Shown: positions 8,314-16,530 of the stretch, one piece after another
Layout: every line of letters begins with the position of its first letter
Numbering within the stretch: position 1 is the stretch's first letter
Assembly: GCF_002245535.1 (NCBI RefSeq)
Contig: NZ_NKCN01000017.1
Coordinates: 1 to 64,000, forward strand
Source: Mycobacterium lehmannii
GTDB taxonomy: Bacteria; Actinomycetota; Actinomycetes; Mycobacteriales; Mycobacteriaceae
DNA length: 64,000 bases
Direction of reading: 5' to 3'
The notes under the pieces: generated by a model
What the model was told of the DNA's origin: nothing
Seen by the model: only the letters and a program-made list of their open reading frames with translations
Databases searched by the model: none
Position numbers and translations under genes: made by a program

Positions 8314-8766
8314 TTAGCTTTCGGCCGCGGCCTTGATCCGCGCAAGCGTCTCGTTCATCCCCTCGACGAGTTCACGTTCGAAGCTGGGCACGCCACCCAT
8401 CACCGCGTTGACCAACATCGTCGACACCGGCTTGACCCCGTTCTCCGCGTGACGGGTCTCCACCAGACGCGTGCCGATCTCGGTGGGCTCGAGCTCGTAG
8501 CTCCACACGGTGTTGTTCTCGTTGACCCGAAACGCCAGCTTCTTCTCCGGGACCACTTCGATGATCCGGCTCGTGGTGGGCCACATCAGGAACTTGCGCC
8601 GGTTGAGGTTGATCGTCCGCGCACCCGGCTGCAGCGGGCCGAACGTCTTCATGGCCCGGCACTGCGGGCTCCATCGCGGCATGTTCTTGAGGTTCGAGAC
8701 CAGTTCCCACACCTTCGCCACCGGGGCGTTGATTGTGATTTCGGCCTGCAACACCGGGGCTGCCAT
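8314..8766 (-). CDS. SRPBCC (START-like) family protein
   Basis: A 150-residue lipid/hydrophobic-ligand binding fold protein. It opens with the SRPBCC strand EITINAPVAKVWELVSNLKNMPRWSP (8690-8760) and ends in the long helix SFERELVEGMNETLARIKAAA. The ATG at 8766 has an AGGAG element 7-11 bases upstream; an in-frame ATG eight residues upstream is less likely. Mycobacteria have many such polyketide-cyclase-like proteins. No ligand can be assigned. Confidence 0.85.
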   Translation of the reverse strand: MAAPVLQAEITINAPVAKVWELVSNLKNMPRWSPQCRAMKTFGPLQPGARTINLNRRKFLMWPTTSRIIEVVPEKKLAFRVNENNTVWSYELEPTEIGTRLVETRHAENGVKPVSTMLVNAVMGGVPSFERELVEGMNETLARIKAAAES

Positions 8767-8793
8767 AGCCTTCTCCTGTCTGCTCATCTCGCG

Positions 8794-9033
8794 CTAGGTG
8801 AGTCCGCTCTGCGCCCCGCGCGATCCGCGACGCACGGCGTGACGTTGCCACAACCAGATCGCCGTGCCAAGGGCGCCGACCCCTAGCCCGGCCACCGTGT
8901 ACGGCCGCCACTCGTGTAGACCGGTCACCGTGAACGCCAGGATCGCAGCGACGACCCAACCGGCCGCGATCGCGACGATGACCGGCCACGGCCTGAGCAG
9001 GTTGCCGGGCAACGGGGGCGGTTGCGGCGTCAT
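8794..9033 (-). CDS. Small two-helix membrane protein (DUF2530)
   Basis: A 79-residue protein with a proline-rich N-terminus (TPQPPPLPGN), two membrane helices (about residues 18-38 and 47-64) and a basic C-terminus (RHAVRRGSRG). It matches the DUF2530 family at the Rv0879c position beside the SpoU methyltransferase gene. It is divergent from that gene with a 51-base gap. Function unknown. Confidence 0.82.
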   Translation of the reverse strand: MTPQPPPLPGNLLRPWPVIVAIAAGWVVAAILAFTVTGLHEWRPYTVAGLGVGALGTAIWLWQRHAVRRGSRGAQSGLT

Positions 9034-9084
9034 CGCTATGAACGGTAGCCCACCGCGCTGCGGTGCCGGCCGAGCGCGCCTGCC

Positions 9085-9930
9085 GTGACGCACACCGTGA
9101 TCGACGTCGACGATCCGTCCGATCCGCGACTCGACGACTTTCGCGATCTCAACAGCGTCGACCGCAGGCCCGATCTGCCCACGGGCAAGGGGCTGGTGAT
9201 CGCCGAGGGCGTGCTGGTGGTGCAACGGATGCTGGCCTCGCGGTTCGCGCCGCGCGCGATGATGGGCACCGACCGCCGGCTGCAGGAACTCGCGGGCGAC
9301 CTGGTCGGCGTCTCGGCTCCGTATTACCGGGTGCCCGCCGATGTGATGGCCGAAGTGGTGGGATTTCACCTCAACCGCGGCGTGCTGGCGTCGGCGTCGC
9401 GGCCGCGCGAGTTGACGGTCGCCGAGGTGTTGAACGGTGCGCGCACCGTCGCGGTCCTCGAAGGTGTCAACGACCACGAGAACCTCGGCTCGATCTTTCG
9501 CAACGCGGCCGGCCTCGGCGTGGACGCGGTCGTGTTCGGCACCGGTTGCGCCGACCCGCTGTATCGGCGAGCCGTTCGGGTGTCGATGGGCCATGCGCTG
9601 CTCGTGCCCTACGCTTGGGCGCAGTCGTGGCCCGATGGCCTGGAGTTGTTGCGGGCCAACGGGTTTCGACTGCTGGCGATGACACCCATGCCTACCGCAA
9701 GCACGCTGGCCGACGCGATGACGGGCGTCGCCGACGACAAGGTGGCGATCCTCGTCGGCGCGGAGGGTCCGGGGCTCACCGAGCGGACGATGCGCGCGGC
9801 CGATCTGCGGGTGCGGATCCCGATGTCGCGGGGAACCGACTCGCTCAACGTCGCGACCGCTGCGGCCCTGGCGTTCTATGAGCGGGTTAGATTGGACGCC
9901 GGCGAGATTGAGCGGAGCGACTCGGAGTGA
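9085..9930 (+). CDS. SpoU/TrmH-family RNA 2'-O-methyltransferase
   Basis: A 281-residue SPOUT methyltransferase that transfers a methyl group from S-adenosylmethionine to a ribose in rRNA or tRNA. The three knot motifs are clear: GVNDHENLGSIFRNAAG (motif 1), LVGAEGPGLTE (motif 2) and IPMSRGTDSLNVATAAA (motif 3). An N-terminal substrate-binding domain precedes them (LVIAEGVLVVQRML). It starts at GTG, and the next gene begins with a GTGA overlap. It corresponds to Rv0881. The exact target nucleotide cannot be read from the sequence. Confidence 0.92.
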   Translation: MTHTVIDVDDPSDPRLDDFRDLNSVDRRPDLPTGKGLVIAEGVLVVQRMLASRFAPRAMMGTDRRLQELAGDLVGVSAPYYRVPADVMAEVVGFHLNRGVLASASRPRELTVAEVLNGARTVAVLEGVNDHENLGSIFRNAAGLGVDAVVFGTGCADPLYRRAVRVSMGHALLVPYAWAQSWPDGLELLRANGFRLLAMTPMPTASTLADAMTGVADDKVAILVGAEGPGLTERTMRAADLRVRIPMSRGTDSLNVATAAALAFYERVRLDAGEIERSDSE

Positions 9931-10208
9931 ATGAGATGGCCGACGACTCGACGCCGTGGGCGATGGGGTTGACGGTGGCGGGGTTCGTCGCGGCCGTCGT
10001 CGCGGCCACGATCGTCGTGCTCAGCCTCGGACTGTTGCGGTTGCACCCGCTGCTGGCGATCGGTCTCAACCTGGTCGCGGTCGGCGGCCTGGCTCCGACG
10101 GTGTGGGGGTGGCGCAATCGGCCGGTGTGGCGGTGGTTCGTGCTGGGCTCCGGCGTCGGCGTGACTGCGGCGTGGCTGGTGGTGCTCGCCGTTGCGTTGC
10201 GCGGCTGA
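9927..10208 (+). CDS. Small membrane protein (DUF2537-like, Rv0882 type)
   Basis: A 93-residue protein with three hydrophobic helices (about residues 13-35, 39-60 and 69-90) joined by short loops, and WGWRNRPVWRW between helices 2 and 3. The GTG at 9927 overlaps the stop of the RNA methyltransferase gene; an in-frame ATG at 9936 is also possible. The same pair is conserved in mycobacteria. Function unknown. Confidence 0.8.
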   Translation: MNEMADDSTPWAMGLTVAGFVAAVVAATIVVLSLGLLRLHPLLAIGLNLVAVGGLAPTVWGWRNRPVWRWFVLGSGVGVTAAWLVVLAVALRG

Positions 10209-10223
10209 CCTTGGCGCGGAAAG

Positions 10224-11039
10224 TCAGCGCTGGCCGCTGGAACGCACGCCCAGCAGAACGTCTTCCCACGCCGGGACCGCCGGCTTGGCCTTGCCCCTGC
10301 GCGCCTTGGGCTGCTTCGGGGCGACCGGCTCGGCCTCCGCTTCGGGCTGCGGTTCCGGTGTACTGACCTGCACTGGCGGCTCCATCGGCAGCGTCGGCTC
10401 CTCGACCTCGGCCGCTGGCTGCGGCAGCGCTGCGACTGGGCGCAGCGGACGCGAGAAGTTCGGGTCGATTAGCTCGGAGGCCGCATCGTCGAACGCCGTC
10501 ACCGTCCCGCCGTGGGCACCGGGCGTGAACCGGAAGTGCGCGACGTTGTCGGACATCCCCGCCTTCCACGCCAGCTGCACGGTCCAGCGGCCGTCCTCGT
10601 TGCGCCACGCATCCCATGCGGGAGCGTCGGGGTCGAGCCCGCGCGCGATCAACGCCGTCGTGACCGTCTCGAGCAGGGTCAGCACCGACGGACCGTCGGG
10701 AAGCACCGGGTGCGCGGCCGTTGCCAGCTCGGCGGCTCGGGAACGCTCGAGCAACACCGGGTGGGCGAACCGCTCGACACGGGCCACGTCGACACCCGAC
10801 GCCTCGGCGACCTGCTCGACGGACGCGCCCGCCCTGATCCGCGATTGAATCTCTCTGGGGCGCAACACGTTCTGAACCTCGGCCTCGTCTCGTGTCTGGC
10901 TCGAACCCATCTGGTCACCTCGAACGGCGGCCCGCAACCGATCGTCGCGCCGCAGCGTGAATTTCTCGCCGGAGCCGTCGACCTCGCAGATGATTCGTTT
11001 GCCGTCCACATCGAGTCCGACGACTTTGAGTTCCCGCAT
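10224..11039 (-). CDS. sepH: Cell-division protein SepH (DUF3071)
   Basis: A 271-residue regulator that, in actinobacteria, binds FtsZ and promotes filament assembly at division sites. The N-terminal DUF3071 domain (MRELKVVGLDVDGKRIICEV) includes a helix-turn-helix-like block (AGASVEQVAEASGVDVARVERFAHPV). The middle is Glu/Pro-rich and flexible, and a conserved C-terminal tail reads PAWEDVLLGVRSS. The ATG at 11039 has a GGAGG element directly upstream; the longer frame to 11075 is unlikely. The promoter region toward serC contains the 30-bp hairpin repeat array. Confidence 0.92.
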   Translation of the reverse strand: MRELKVVGLDVDGKRIICEVDGSGEKFTLRRDDRLRAAVRGDQMGSSQTRDEAEVQNVLRPREIQSRIRAGASVEQVAEASGVDVARVERFAHPVLLERSRAAELATAAHPVLPDGPSVLTLLETVTTALIARGLDPDAPAWDAWRNEDGRWTVQLAWKAGMSDNVAHFRFTPGAHGGTVTAFDDAASELIDPNFSRPLRPVAALPQPAAEVEEPTLPMEPPVQVSTPEPQPEAEAEPVAPKQPKARRGKAKPAVPAWEDVLLGVRSSGQR

Positions 11040-11117
11040 GGCGACCTCCTCCGGGCTAGCGCAAAGCCCGATCAACCGGACACTACTGCGTTATCCGGGC
11101 GTTACCTGGTAGGACAC

Positions 11118-11344
11118 GCGGCTAAAGCCGCTCCCCGCCTGTTGGTCGCGGCTAAAGCCGCTCCCCGCCTGTTGGTCGCGGCTAAAGCCGCTCCCCGCCT
11201 GTTGGTCGCGGCTAAAGCCGCTCCCCGCCTGTTGGTCGCGGCTAAAGCCGCTCCCCGCCTGTTGGTCGCGGCTAAAGCCGCTCCCCGCCTGTTGGTCGCG
11301 GCTAAAGCCGCTCCCCGCCTGTTGGTCGCGGCTAAAGCCGCTCC
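11118..11344. repeat. 30-bp tandem hairpin repeat between serC and sepH (7 full copies plus a 17-bp partial)
   Basis: Seven head-to-tail copies of a 30-bp unit start at 11118 and repeat every 30 bases, apparently without differences. The eighth stops after 17 bases at 11344. Each unit contains the inverted repeat GCGGCTAAAGCCGC, able to form a 5-6 bp stem. The final partial copy overlaps the end of serC, and its CTA is the serC stop codon (TAG) on the minus strand. The array therefore looks like amplification of the serC 3' end hairpin. It is an excellent candidate VNTR. Confidence 0.95.
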
Positions 11345-12444
11345 ACCACCCAGTCGATGCACGCCGTGAGCGCGCTGACGTCATCGGGCTCCACGGCCGG
11401 GAACATCCCCACCCGCAGCTGGTTGCGGCCGAGCTTGCGATAGGGCTCGGTGTCGACGATGCCGTTGGCCCGCAGCGTCTTGGCCACGGCCGCGGCGTCG
11501 ATGTCGTCGTTGAAGTCGACGGTGCCCACCACCTGCGAACGCAACGCCGGATCAGCGACGAACGGCGTCGCGAACTCGGCCCCGTCGGCCCATCCGTACA
11601 GCCGCTGCGACGAATCCGCCGTGCGCTTGACCGCCCAGTCCAGTCCGCCGTTGCCCAGCAGCCACTCCAGCTGCTCGGCCAGCATGATCAAGGTGCCGAT
11701 CGCCGGAGTGTTGTACGTCTGGTTCTTGAGGCTGTTCTCGATCGCGATCGGCAGTGACAGGAACTCCGGGACCCAGCGGCCCGAGTTCGCGATCGCCTCG
11801 ACGCGCGCGAGCGCGGCCGGCGACATGATCGCCAGCCACAGTCCGCCGTCGCTCGCGAAGTTCTTCTGCGGAGCGAAGTAGTAGACGTCGGATTCGGTGA
11901 TGTCGACTTCAAGCCCACCCGCCGCAGACGTCGCGTCGATCGCGATCAACGCATCGCCCGACCCGTCCGGACGCCGCACCGGGACCGCGACACCCGTCGA
12001 GGTCTCGTTGTGTGCCCAGCCGATCAGGTCGACCGACGGGTCCGACGTCGGCTCCGGCGCGCTGCCCGGGTCGGCCTTGACGACGACCGGATCGCCCACG
12101 AACGGGTTCTTGGCGACGGCCGAGGCGAATTTCGCGCTGAACTCGCCGTAGGTCAGATGCAGCGACCGCTTCTCGATCAGGCCGAACGCCGCCGCATCCC
12201 AGAACGCGGTGGTGCCGCCGTTGCCGAGGATCACCTCGTAGCCGTCGGGCAGCGAGAACAGCTGGCGCAGCCCGTCACGCACCCGGCCGACCAGGTTCTT
12301 CACCGGCGCCTGGCGGTGCGAGGTGCCGAACAGGTCACCCGCTGCGGCGAGCGCACTGAGCTGTTCCGGTCGGACCTTGGAGGGCCCGCAGCCGAAGCGG
12401 CCGTCGCGCGGTTTGAGGTCGGCGGGAATCGTCAGCTGCGACAT
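11332..12444 (-). CDS. serC: Phosphoserine aminotransferase SerC
   Basis: A 370-residue PLP enzyme that makes 3-phosphoserine from 3-phosphohydroxypyruvate and glutamate in serine synthesis. It has GCGPSKVRPEQL near the start, GNGGTTAFWDAAAF for phosphate/PLP contacts, the internal aldimine lysine in YYFAPQKNFASDGGLW, and HNETSTGV. It is of the usual mycobacterial type and length. Its last codons and stop lie inside the first hairpin unit of the tandem repeat array. A 150-base divergent spacer separates it from the CAP-domain gene. Confidence 0.95.
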   Translation of the reverse strand: MSQLTIPADLKPRDGRFGCGPSKVRPEQLSALAAAGDLFGTSHRQAPVKNLVGRVRDGLRQLFSLPDGYEVILGNGGTTAFWDAAAFGLIEKRSLHLTYGEFSAKFASAVAKNPFVGDPVVVKADPGSAPEPTSDPSVDLIGWAHNETSTGVAVPVRRPDGSGDALIAIDATSAAGGLEVDITESDVYYFAPQKNFASDGGLWLAIMSPAALARVEAIANSGRWVPEFLSLPIAIENSLKNQTYNTPAIGTLIMLAEQLEWLLGNGGLDWAVKRTADSSQRLYGWADGAEFATPFVADPALRSQVVGTVDFNDDIDAAAVAKTLRANGIVDTEPYRKLGRNQLRVGMFPAVEPDDVSALTACIDWVVERL

Positions 12445-12594
12445 GCGGTCAACAGTAATGACCGGACCTGTGCCGTCGCCGTGGGGAGGGGCGGCAGAGA
12501 AAAGTCACAAAAGTGGGTAAACGGGCTTCATAGAGACCTCGCCGTGTCCATACTGTGACCTGTCGGGGACTGAAGCTCGAGCCCAGGGGGGCAC

Positions 12595-13074
12595 GTGAAC
12601 AGTCGTAGAAGAAGCTCGGTCCTGATTTCAATGTGTGCGGCCGCGGCGGCCGTCAGCGCCCCGGTGCTTGCTCATGCCGACGGTGCCGACGACGGTGCAC
12701 TGCTCAACGAGATCAACGCCGCCCGCGCCGCGAACGGATGCGGTCCGGTCGCGGCGAACCCACAGCTGAGCGCGGCCGCGGCCCGGCAGGCCAACGACAT
12801 GCTGGCCAACAATGTGCGAAGCCACACCGGTTCGGACGGATCTTCGGTCGGCCAGCGCATCACCGCCGCCGGCTACACGCAGTTCTCCAACGCCGGCGAG
12901 ATCATTTTCTGGAGCACCGGGGTGGCCGCCGTTCCTGCAGAAGCCGTGAACTGGTGGATGAACAGCCCCGGCCACCGGGCGATCATCACCGATTGCGGCA
13001 TGACCGAAGCCGGCGTCGCGGTGGTGCGCAACGGCGCCAGGGCCGCCGCTGTCGGGGAGTTCGGAAGCCGGTAG
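12595..13074 (+). CDS. Secreted CAP-domain (SCP/PR-1-like) protein
   Basis: A 159-residue exported protein. It has a signal peptide (RRRSS basic start, alanine-rich core, LAHADG cleavage near residue 29) followed by one CAP domain: LLNEINAARAANGCGPV, LSAAAARQANDMLANN, and the NSPGHRAIITDCG end motif. The two cysteines (GCGPV and TDCGM) may form a disulfide. The GTG at 12595 has a GGGGGG run upstream as ribosome binding site. It contains no peptidoglycan-binding module. Role unknown; CAP proteins bind lipids or act as protease-like factors in other systems. Confidence 0.88.
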   Translation: MNSRRRSSVLISMCAAAAAVSAPVLAHADGADDGALLNEINAARAANGCGPVAANPQLSAAAARQANDMLANNVRSHTGSDGSSVGQRITAAGYTQFSNAGEIIFWSTGVAAVPAEAVNWWMNSPGHRAIITDCGMTEAGVAVVRNGARAAAVGEFGSR

Positions 13075-13103
13075 ACCCGAACCGCCCGCACGCCTACCTC
13101 TGA

Positions 13104-13119
13104 TGTGACGGGCATCACG
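13104..13119. promoter_or_regulatory. CRP-like dyad
   Basis: TGTGACGGGCATCACG matches the TGTGA-N6-TCAC form of mycobacterial CRP sites. It lies 30 bases after the CAP-domain gene and about 120 bases upstream of the diiron oxygenase gene, so it could control the latter. It is very similar to the rpfA site at 968-983. Site by eye; binding is inference. Confidence 0.5.
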
Positions 13120-13240
13120 TCACGCCGTATTTCAGCCGGTGTGACACATCGCGCCGAGGGGTATGTTCAGTAGGCGATACCTCCGGTACCGTTGTTGGAC
13201 ATCAGAGGCGCGAATGTAAACCTCACAGGGGAGGCTGAAG

Positions 13241-14257
13241 ATGGCGCGGACTCGAATGGTCAGGCGATGGCGTCGCAACATGGAGGTCAGCGACGACGCC
13301 GATTACGTCGACACGCTCACCACACTGTCCGAGGGTTCGGTGCGGCGGAACTTCAACCCGTACACCGACATCGACTGGGACTCCCCGGAGTTCGCGGTGA
13401 CCGAGAACGATCCGCGGTGGGTGCTGCCCGCCACCGACCCGCTCGGCGGACATCCCTGGTATCAGGCCCAGCCGCTGGAGCGGCAGATCGAAATCGGGAT
13501 GTGGCGGCAGGCCAACGTCGCCAAGGTCGGGTTGCAGTTCGAGATCATCCTCATCCGCGGCCTGACGAATTACGCGTTCTGGGTGCCCAACGGTTCGCCC
13601 GAATACCGGTACTGCCTGCACGAGTCGGTCGAAGAGTGCAACCACACGATGATGTTCCAGGAGATGGTCAACCGCATCGGCGCGGACGTGCCGGGCATGC
13701 CGCGCATGCTGCGTTGGCTGTCGCCGTTCATCCCGTTGATCGCGGGGCCGCTGCCGATCCCGTTCTTCTTCGGCGTGCTCGCCGGCGAGGAACCGATCGA
13801 CCACACCCAGAAGAACGTGCTGCGCGAGGGCAAAGACTTGCACCCGATCATGGAGCGGGTGATGGCGATCCACGTCGCCGAGGAGGCGCGCCACATCTCG
13901 TTCGCCCACGAGTATCTGCGCAAGCGCCTGCCGCATCTGAATCGCCGGCAGCGGTTCTGGCTGTCGTGGAACGTGCCGATCATCATGCGGGTGCTGTGCC
14001 AGGCGATCATCGTGCCGCCGAGGTCGTTCTGGCGCGAGTTCGACATCCCGCGCTCGGTGCGCAAGGAGCTGTTCTTCCGTGCGCCCAAGTCGAGGCAGTT
14101 CCTGCGCGACATGTTCGGTGACGTCCGGATGTTGTGCCACGACACCGGGCTGATGAACCCGTTCGCCAAGCTCGTGTGGCGGATGTGCAGGATCGACGGT
14201 CCGCCCAGCCGCTACCGCAGCGAACCGGCTCGCCAGCACGTGGTCGCTGCCGCGTAG
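13241..14257 (+). CDS. AurF-like diiron oxygenase
   Basis: A 338-residue member of the AurF/diiron oxygenase-like family (Rv0885 position). Candidate iron ligands are visible in VGLQFEIILIRG, LHESVEECNHTMMFQEM and the second helix pair IHVAEEARHISFAHEYL. AurF itself oxidises p-aminobenzoate to p-nitrobenzoate; the mycobacterial substrate is unknown. The ferredoxin-NADP reductase fprB begins ten bases downstream and could supply electrons (inference). A CRP-like dyad lies upstream. Confidence 0.85.
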   Translation: MARTRMVRRWRRNMEVSDDADYVDTLTTLSEGSVRRNFNPYTDIDWDSPEFAVTENDPRWVLPATDPLGGHPWYQAQPLERQIEIGMWRQANVAKVGLQFEIILIRGLTNYAFWVPNGSPEYRYCLHESVEECNHTMMFQEMVNRIGADVPGMPRMLRWLSPFIPLIAGPLPIPFFFGVLAGEEPIDHTQKNVLREGKDLHPIMERVMAIHVAEEARHISFAHEYLRKRLPHLNRRQRFWLSWNVPIIMRVLCQAIIVPPRSFWREFDIPRSVRKELFFRAPKSRQFLRDMFGDVRMLCHDTGLMNPFAKLVWRMCRIDGPPSRYRSEPARQHVVAAA

Positions 14258-14266
14258 GGAGCGCTT

Positions 14267-15946
14267 GTGCCCCATGTGATCACCCAGTCGTGTTGCAGCG
14301 ACGGGTCCTGCGTCTACGCGTGTCCGGTGAACTGCATCCACCCGACACCCGACGAACCCGGCTTCGCGACCGCCGAGATGCTCCACATCGATCCGGTGGC
14401 GTGTGTGGATTGCGGTGCGTGCGTGTCGGCGTGCCCGGTCGGTGCGATATCGCATGATTCGAAGTTGACGCCCGCGCAGCTTCCGTTCGTCGAGTTGAAC
14501 GCCGCGTTCTATCCCGAACCGGACGGAAAGGTGCCGCCGACATCGAAACTGGCGCCGGTCATCGAGGCGCCGGTGGTGTACCCGAGGGCAGGTGGACCGC
14601 TCACCGTGGCGATCGTCGGATCGGGACCGGCGGCGATGTATGCCGCCGACGAGCTGCTCACCCAGAAAGGGGTGCGCGTCAACGTTTTCGAGCGGCTGCC
14701 CACGCCCTACGGATTGGTGCGCGCCGGCGTCGCGCCCGACCACCAGAGCACCAAGCGCGTCACCAAGCTGTTCGACAGGGTCGCGGCCCAACCGGGATTC
14801 ACGTTCTACCTCAACGTCGAGGTGGGCTCCGACGTCACCCACGACGAGCTGCTCGAGCATCACCACGCCGTCCTCTACGCCGTCGGGGCGCCCAACGACC
14901 GCCGGCTCGACATCGGGGGAATGGACCTGCAAGGCACGGGCACCGCCACCGAGTTCGTGGCCTGGTACAACGGGCACCCCGACTTCGGCTCGCTGCCAAT
15001 CGATCTGAGCCACGAGCGCGTGGTCATCGTCGGCAACGGCAACGTCGCCCTCGACGTCGCGCGGATACTCGCCACACCGCCCGATGTCCTTGCGAGCACC
15101 GACATCTCCGATCACGCGCTCGCCGTGCTTCGCGCATCGAAGGTGACCGAGGTGGTGATCGCGGCCCGCCGCGGCCCCGCCGACTCGGCGTTCACGCTGC
15201 CCGAGCTGATCGGGCTGACGTCGACGTGCGAGGTGGTGCTCTCGCCGGAGGACCACGAATTGGTGAACCGCGACCTGGCCGCGGCCCAGGATCGGTTGAC
15301 CCGCAACAAGTTGGAGATCCTGAGCAAGCTGGCGGACACCTCCGCGCCGGTGACGCGACCCCGTATCCGGCTCGCCTATTCGCTCACGCCGAAGCGCGTC
15401 ATCGGTGACGTCCGCACCGAGGCGATGGATTTCACGGTCACCGGCACCGACGAGGTTCGTCGGGTCGACGCCGGTTTGGTCTTGACCTCGATCGGCTACC
15501 GCGGCAAGCCCATCCGCGGTCTGCCCTTCGACGAGGAGGCCGCGGTCGTGCCCCACGACGGCGGCCGGGTCGTCGACCCGCGGTCGGGCGCACCCGTTCC
15601 CGGCAGCTACGTCGCGGGCTGGATCAAACGCGGACCGACGGGCTTCATCGGCACCAACAAGTCGTGCGCCGCGCAGACCGTGCACAACCTCGTCGCCGAC
15701 TACAACGAGCGCAGGTTGCGCGATCCCGTGCACAAGCCCGCGGCACTCGACAAACTCGTGTGCAGCAGGCGGCCCGACATGGTCGACTCCGCCGGGTGGA
15801 AGGCGATCGACGCCGCCGAAGTCGCCCGCGGCGGCGACGAACGACCGCGCGTGAAGTTCACCGCGGTCCCCGACATGCTCTCCGCCGCGGCCGACTCCCG
15901 CGGATCCGGGTTCGGCCGGCGCCTACTGGCCGGCCTGCGCCGCTAG
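14267..15946 (+). CDS. fprB: Ferredoxin/ferredoxin-NADP(+) reductase fusion FprB
   Basis: A 559-residue redox protein with an N-terminal ferredoxin domain and a C-terminal adrenodoxin-reductase-like FAD/NADP domain. The ferredoxin part has one canonical CVDCGACVSACPVGAI set and a modified first set (CSDGSCVYACPVNCIHP), suggesting a 7Fe-type arrangement. The reductase begins about residue 105 with VAIVGSGPAAMYAADELL for FAD and has VVIVGNGNVALDVARIL for NADP. It starts at GTG, ten bases after the AurF-like gene, so the two are probably one transcript. It is a good candidate electron donor for that oxygenase. Confidence 0.95.
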   Translation: MPHVITQSCCSDGSCVYACPVNCIHPTPDEPGFATAEMLHIDPVACVDCGACVSACPVGAISHDSKLTPAQLPFVELNAAFYPEPDGKVPPTSKLAPVIEAPVVYPRAGGPLTVAIVGSGPAAMYAADELLTQKGVRVNVFERLPTPYGLVRAGVAPDHQSTKRVTKLFDRVAAQPGFTFYLNVEVGSDVTHDELLEHHHAVLYAVGAPNDRRLDIGGMDLQGTGTATEFVAWYNGHPDFGSLPIDLSHERVVIVGNGNVALDVARILATPPDVLASTDISDHALAVLRASKVTEVVIAARRGPADSAFTLPELIGLTSTCEVVLSPEDHELVNRDLAAAQDRLTRNKLEILSKLADTSAPVTRPRIRLAYSLTPKRVIGDVRTEAMDFTVTGTDEVRRVDAGLVLTSIGYRGKPIRGLPFDEEAAVVPHDGGRVVDPRSGAPVPGSYVAGWIKRGPTGFIGTNKSCAAQTVHNLVADYNERRLRDPVHKPAALDKLVCSRRPDMVDSAGWKAIDAAEVARGGDERPRVKFTAVPDMLSAAADSRGSGFGRRLLAGLRR

Positions 15947-15951
15947 CTCCG

Positions 15952-16407
15952 TCACTGGTGCTGCTGCACCGCCTTCTCGATCTCCTCGGGACTGACTTCA
16001 CGCACCGGCTGACCCATCGACCACAGATGCCCGAAGGGGTCACGCAGCTCGCCGTAGCGGTCGCCCCAGAACATGTCACCGAGCGGCATGACGACCGTCG
16101 CGCCTGCGTCGACGGCCTTCTGGAACTTGGCGTCGACATCGGTGACCGTCAGATGGATGGTCACCGGCGAGCCGCCGAGAGCTTCCGGCGTCGCAGACTT
16201 GCCGTCGTTCATGTCCGGGAAGTCGTCGTTGAGCATCACCAGCGCCCCGTTGATGCGCAGCGCGGCGTGAAACAGCCTCTTGCCGTCGGGCCCCGGCACC
16301 CGGCCGAGTTCCTCGGCGCCGAAGGCCTTGACGTAGAAGTCGATGGCTGCGGCGCCGTCGCTGACCGTGAGCATGGGCGACACTGCTGGCTCGAAGTCGA
16401 TGGCCAT
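15952..16407 (-). CDS. VOC-family (glyoxalase-like) protein
   Basis: A 151-residue protein of the PhnB-like vicinal-oxygen-chelate group, corresponding to Rv0887c. It has two beta-alpha-beta-beta-beta halves: VSPMLTVSDGAAAIDFYVKAFGAEE at the start, and VTIHLTVTDVDAKFQKAVDAGATVVMPL in the middle. It ends with WGDRYGELRDPFGHLWSMGQP, typical of this subgroup. No substrate can be assigned. It converges on fprB with only five bases between the stops. Confidence 0.88.
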   Translation of the reverse strand: MAIDFEPAVSPMLTVSDGAAAIDFYVKAFGAEELGRVPGPDGKRLFHAALRINGALVMLNDDFPDMNDGKSATPEALGGSPVTIHLTVTDVDAKFQKAVDAGATVVMPLGDMFWGDRYGELRDPFGHLWSMGQPVREVSPEEIEKAVQQHQ

Positions 16408-16530
16408 GTGGAGAGCTCCTTCTCGATTCGGGTTAGGCCCGCGGGCGGGTTACCAGTACCGACTCGGCGAGCGGACGCAATTCATCGGTACGCGGTCATG
16501 CAACCACTGCCCACCGACAGATCAGAGGCT

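Noticed and set aside
11118..11344. CRISPR array
   Set aside because: The repeats follow each other directly with no variable spacers, and no cas gene is in the window.
11091..11384. Decapeptide-repeat proteins read from the 30-bp repeat (both strands)
   Set aside because: Any 30-bp repeat without stops gives a ten-residue repeat frame. The unit is a hairpin, lies between serC and sepH, and no ribosome binding site or conserved start is present.
13223..15733. 836-codon minus-strand open frame
   Set aside because: It is antisense to the AurF-like and fprB genes, has the Arg/His/Asp-rich composition of an antisense high-GC frame and no recognisable domain.
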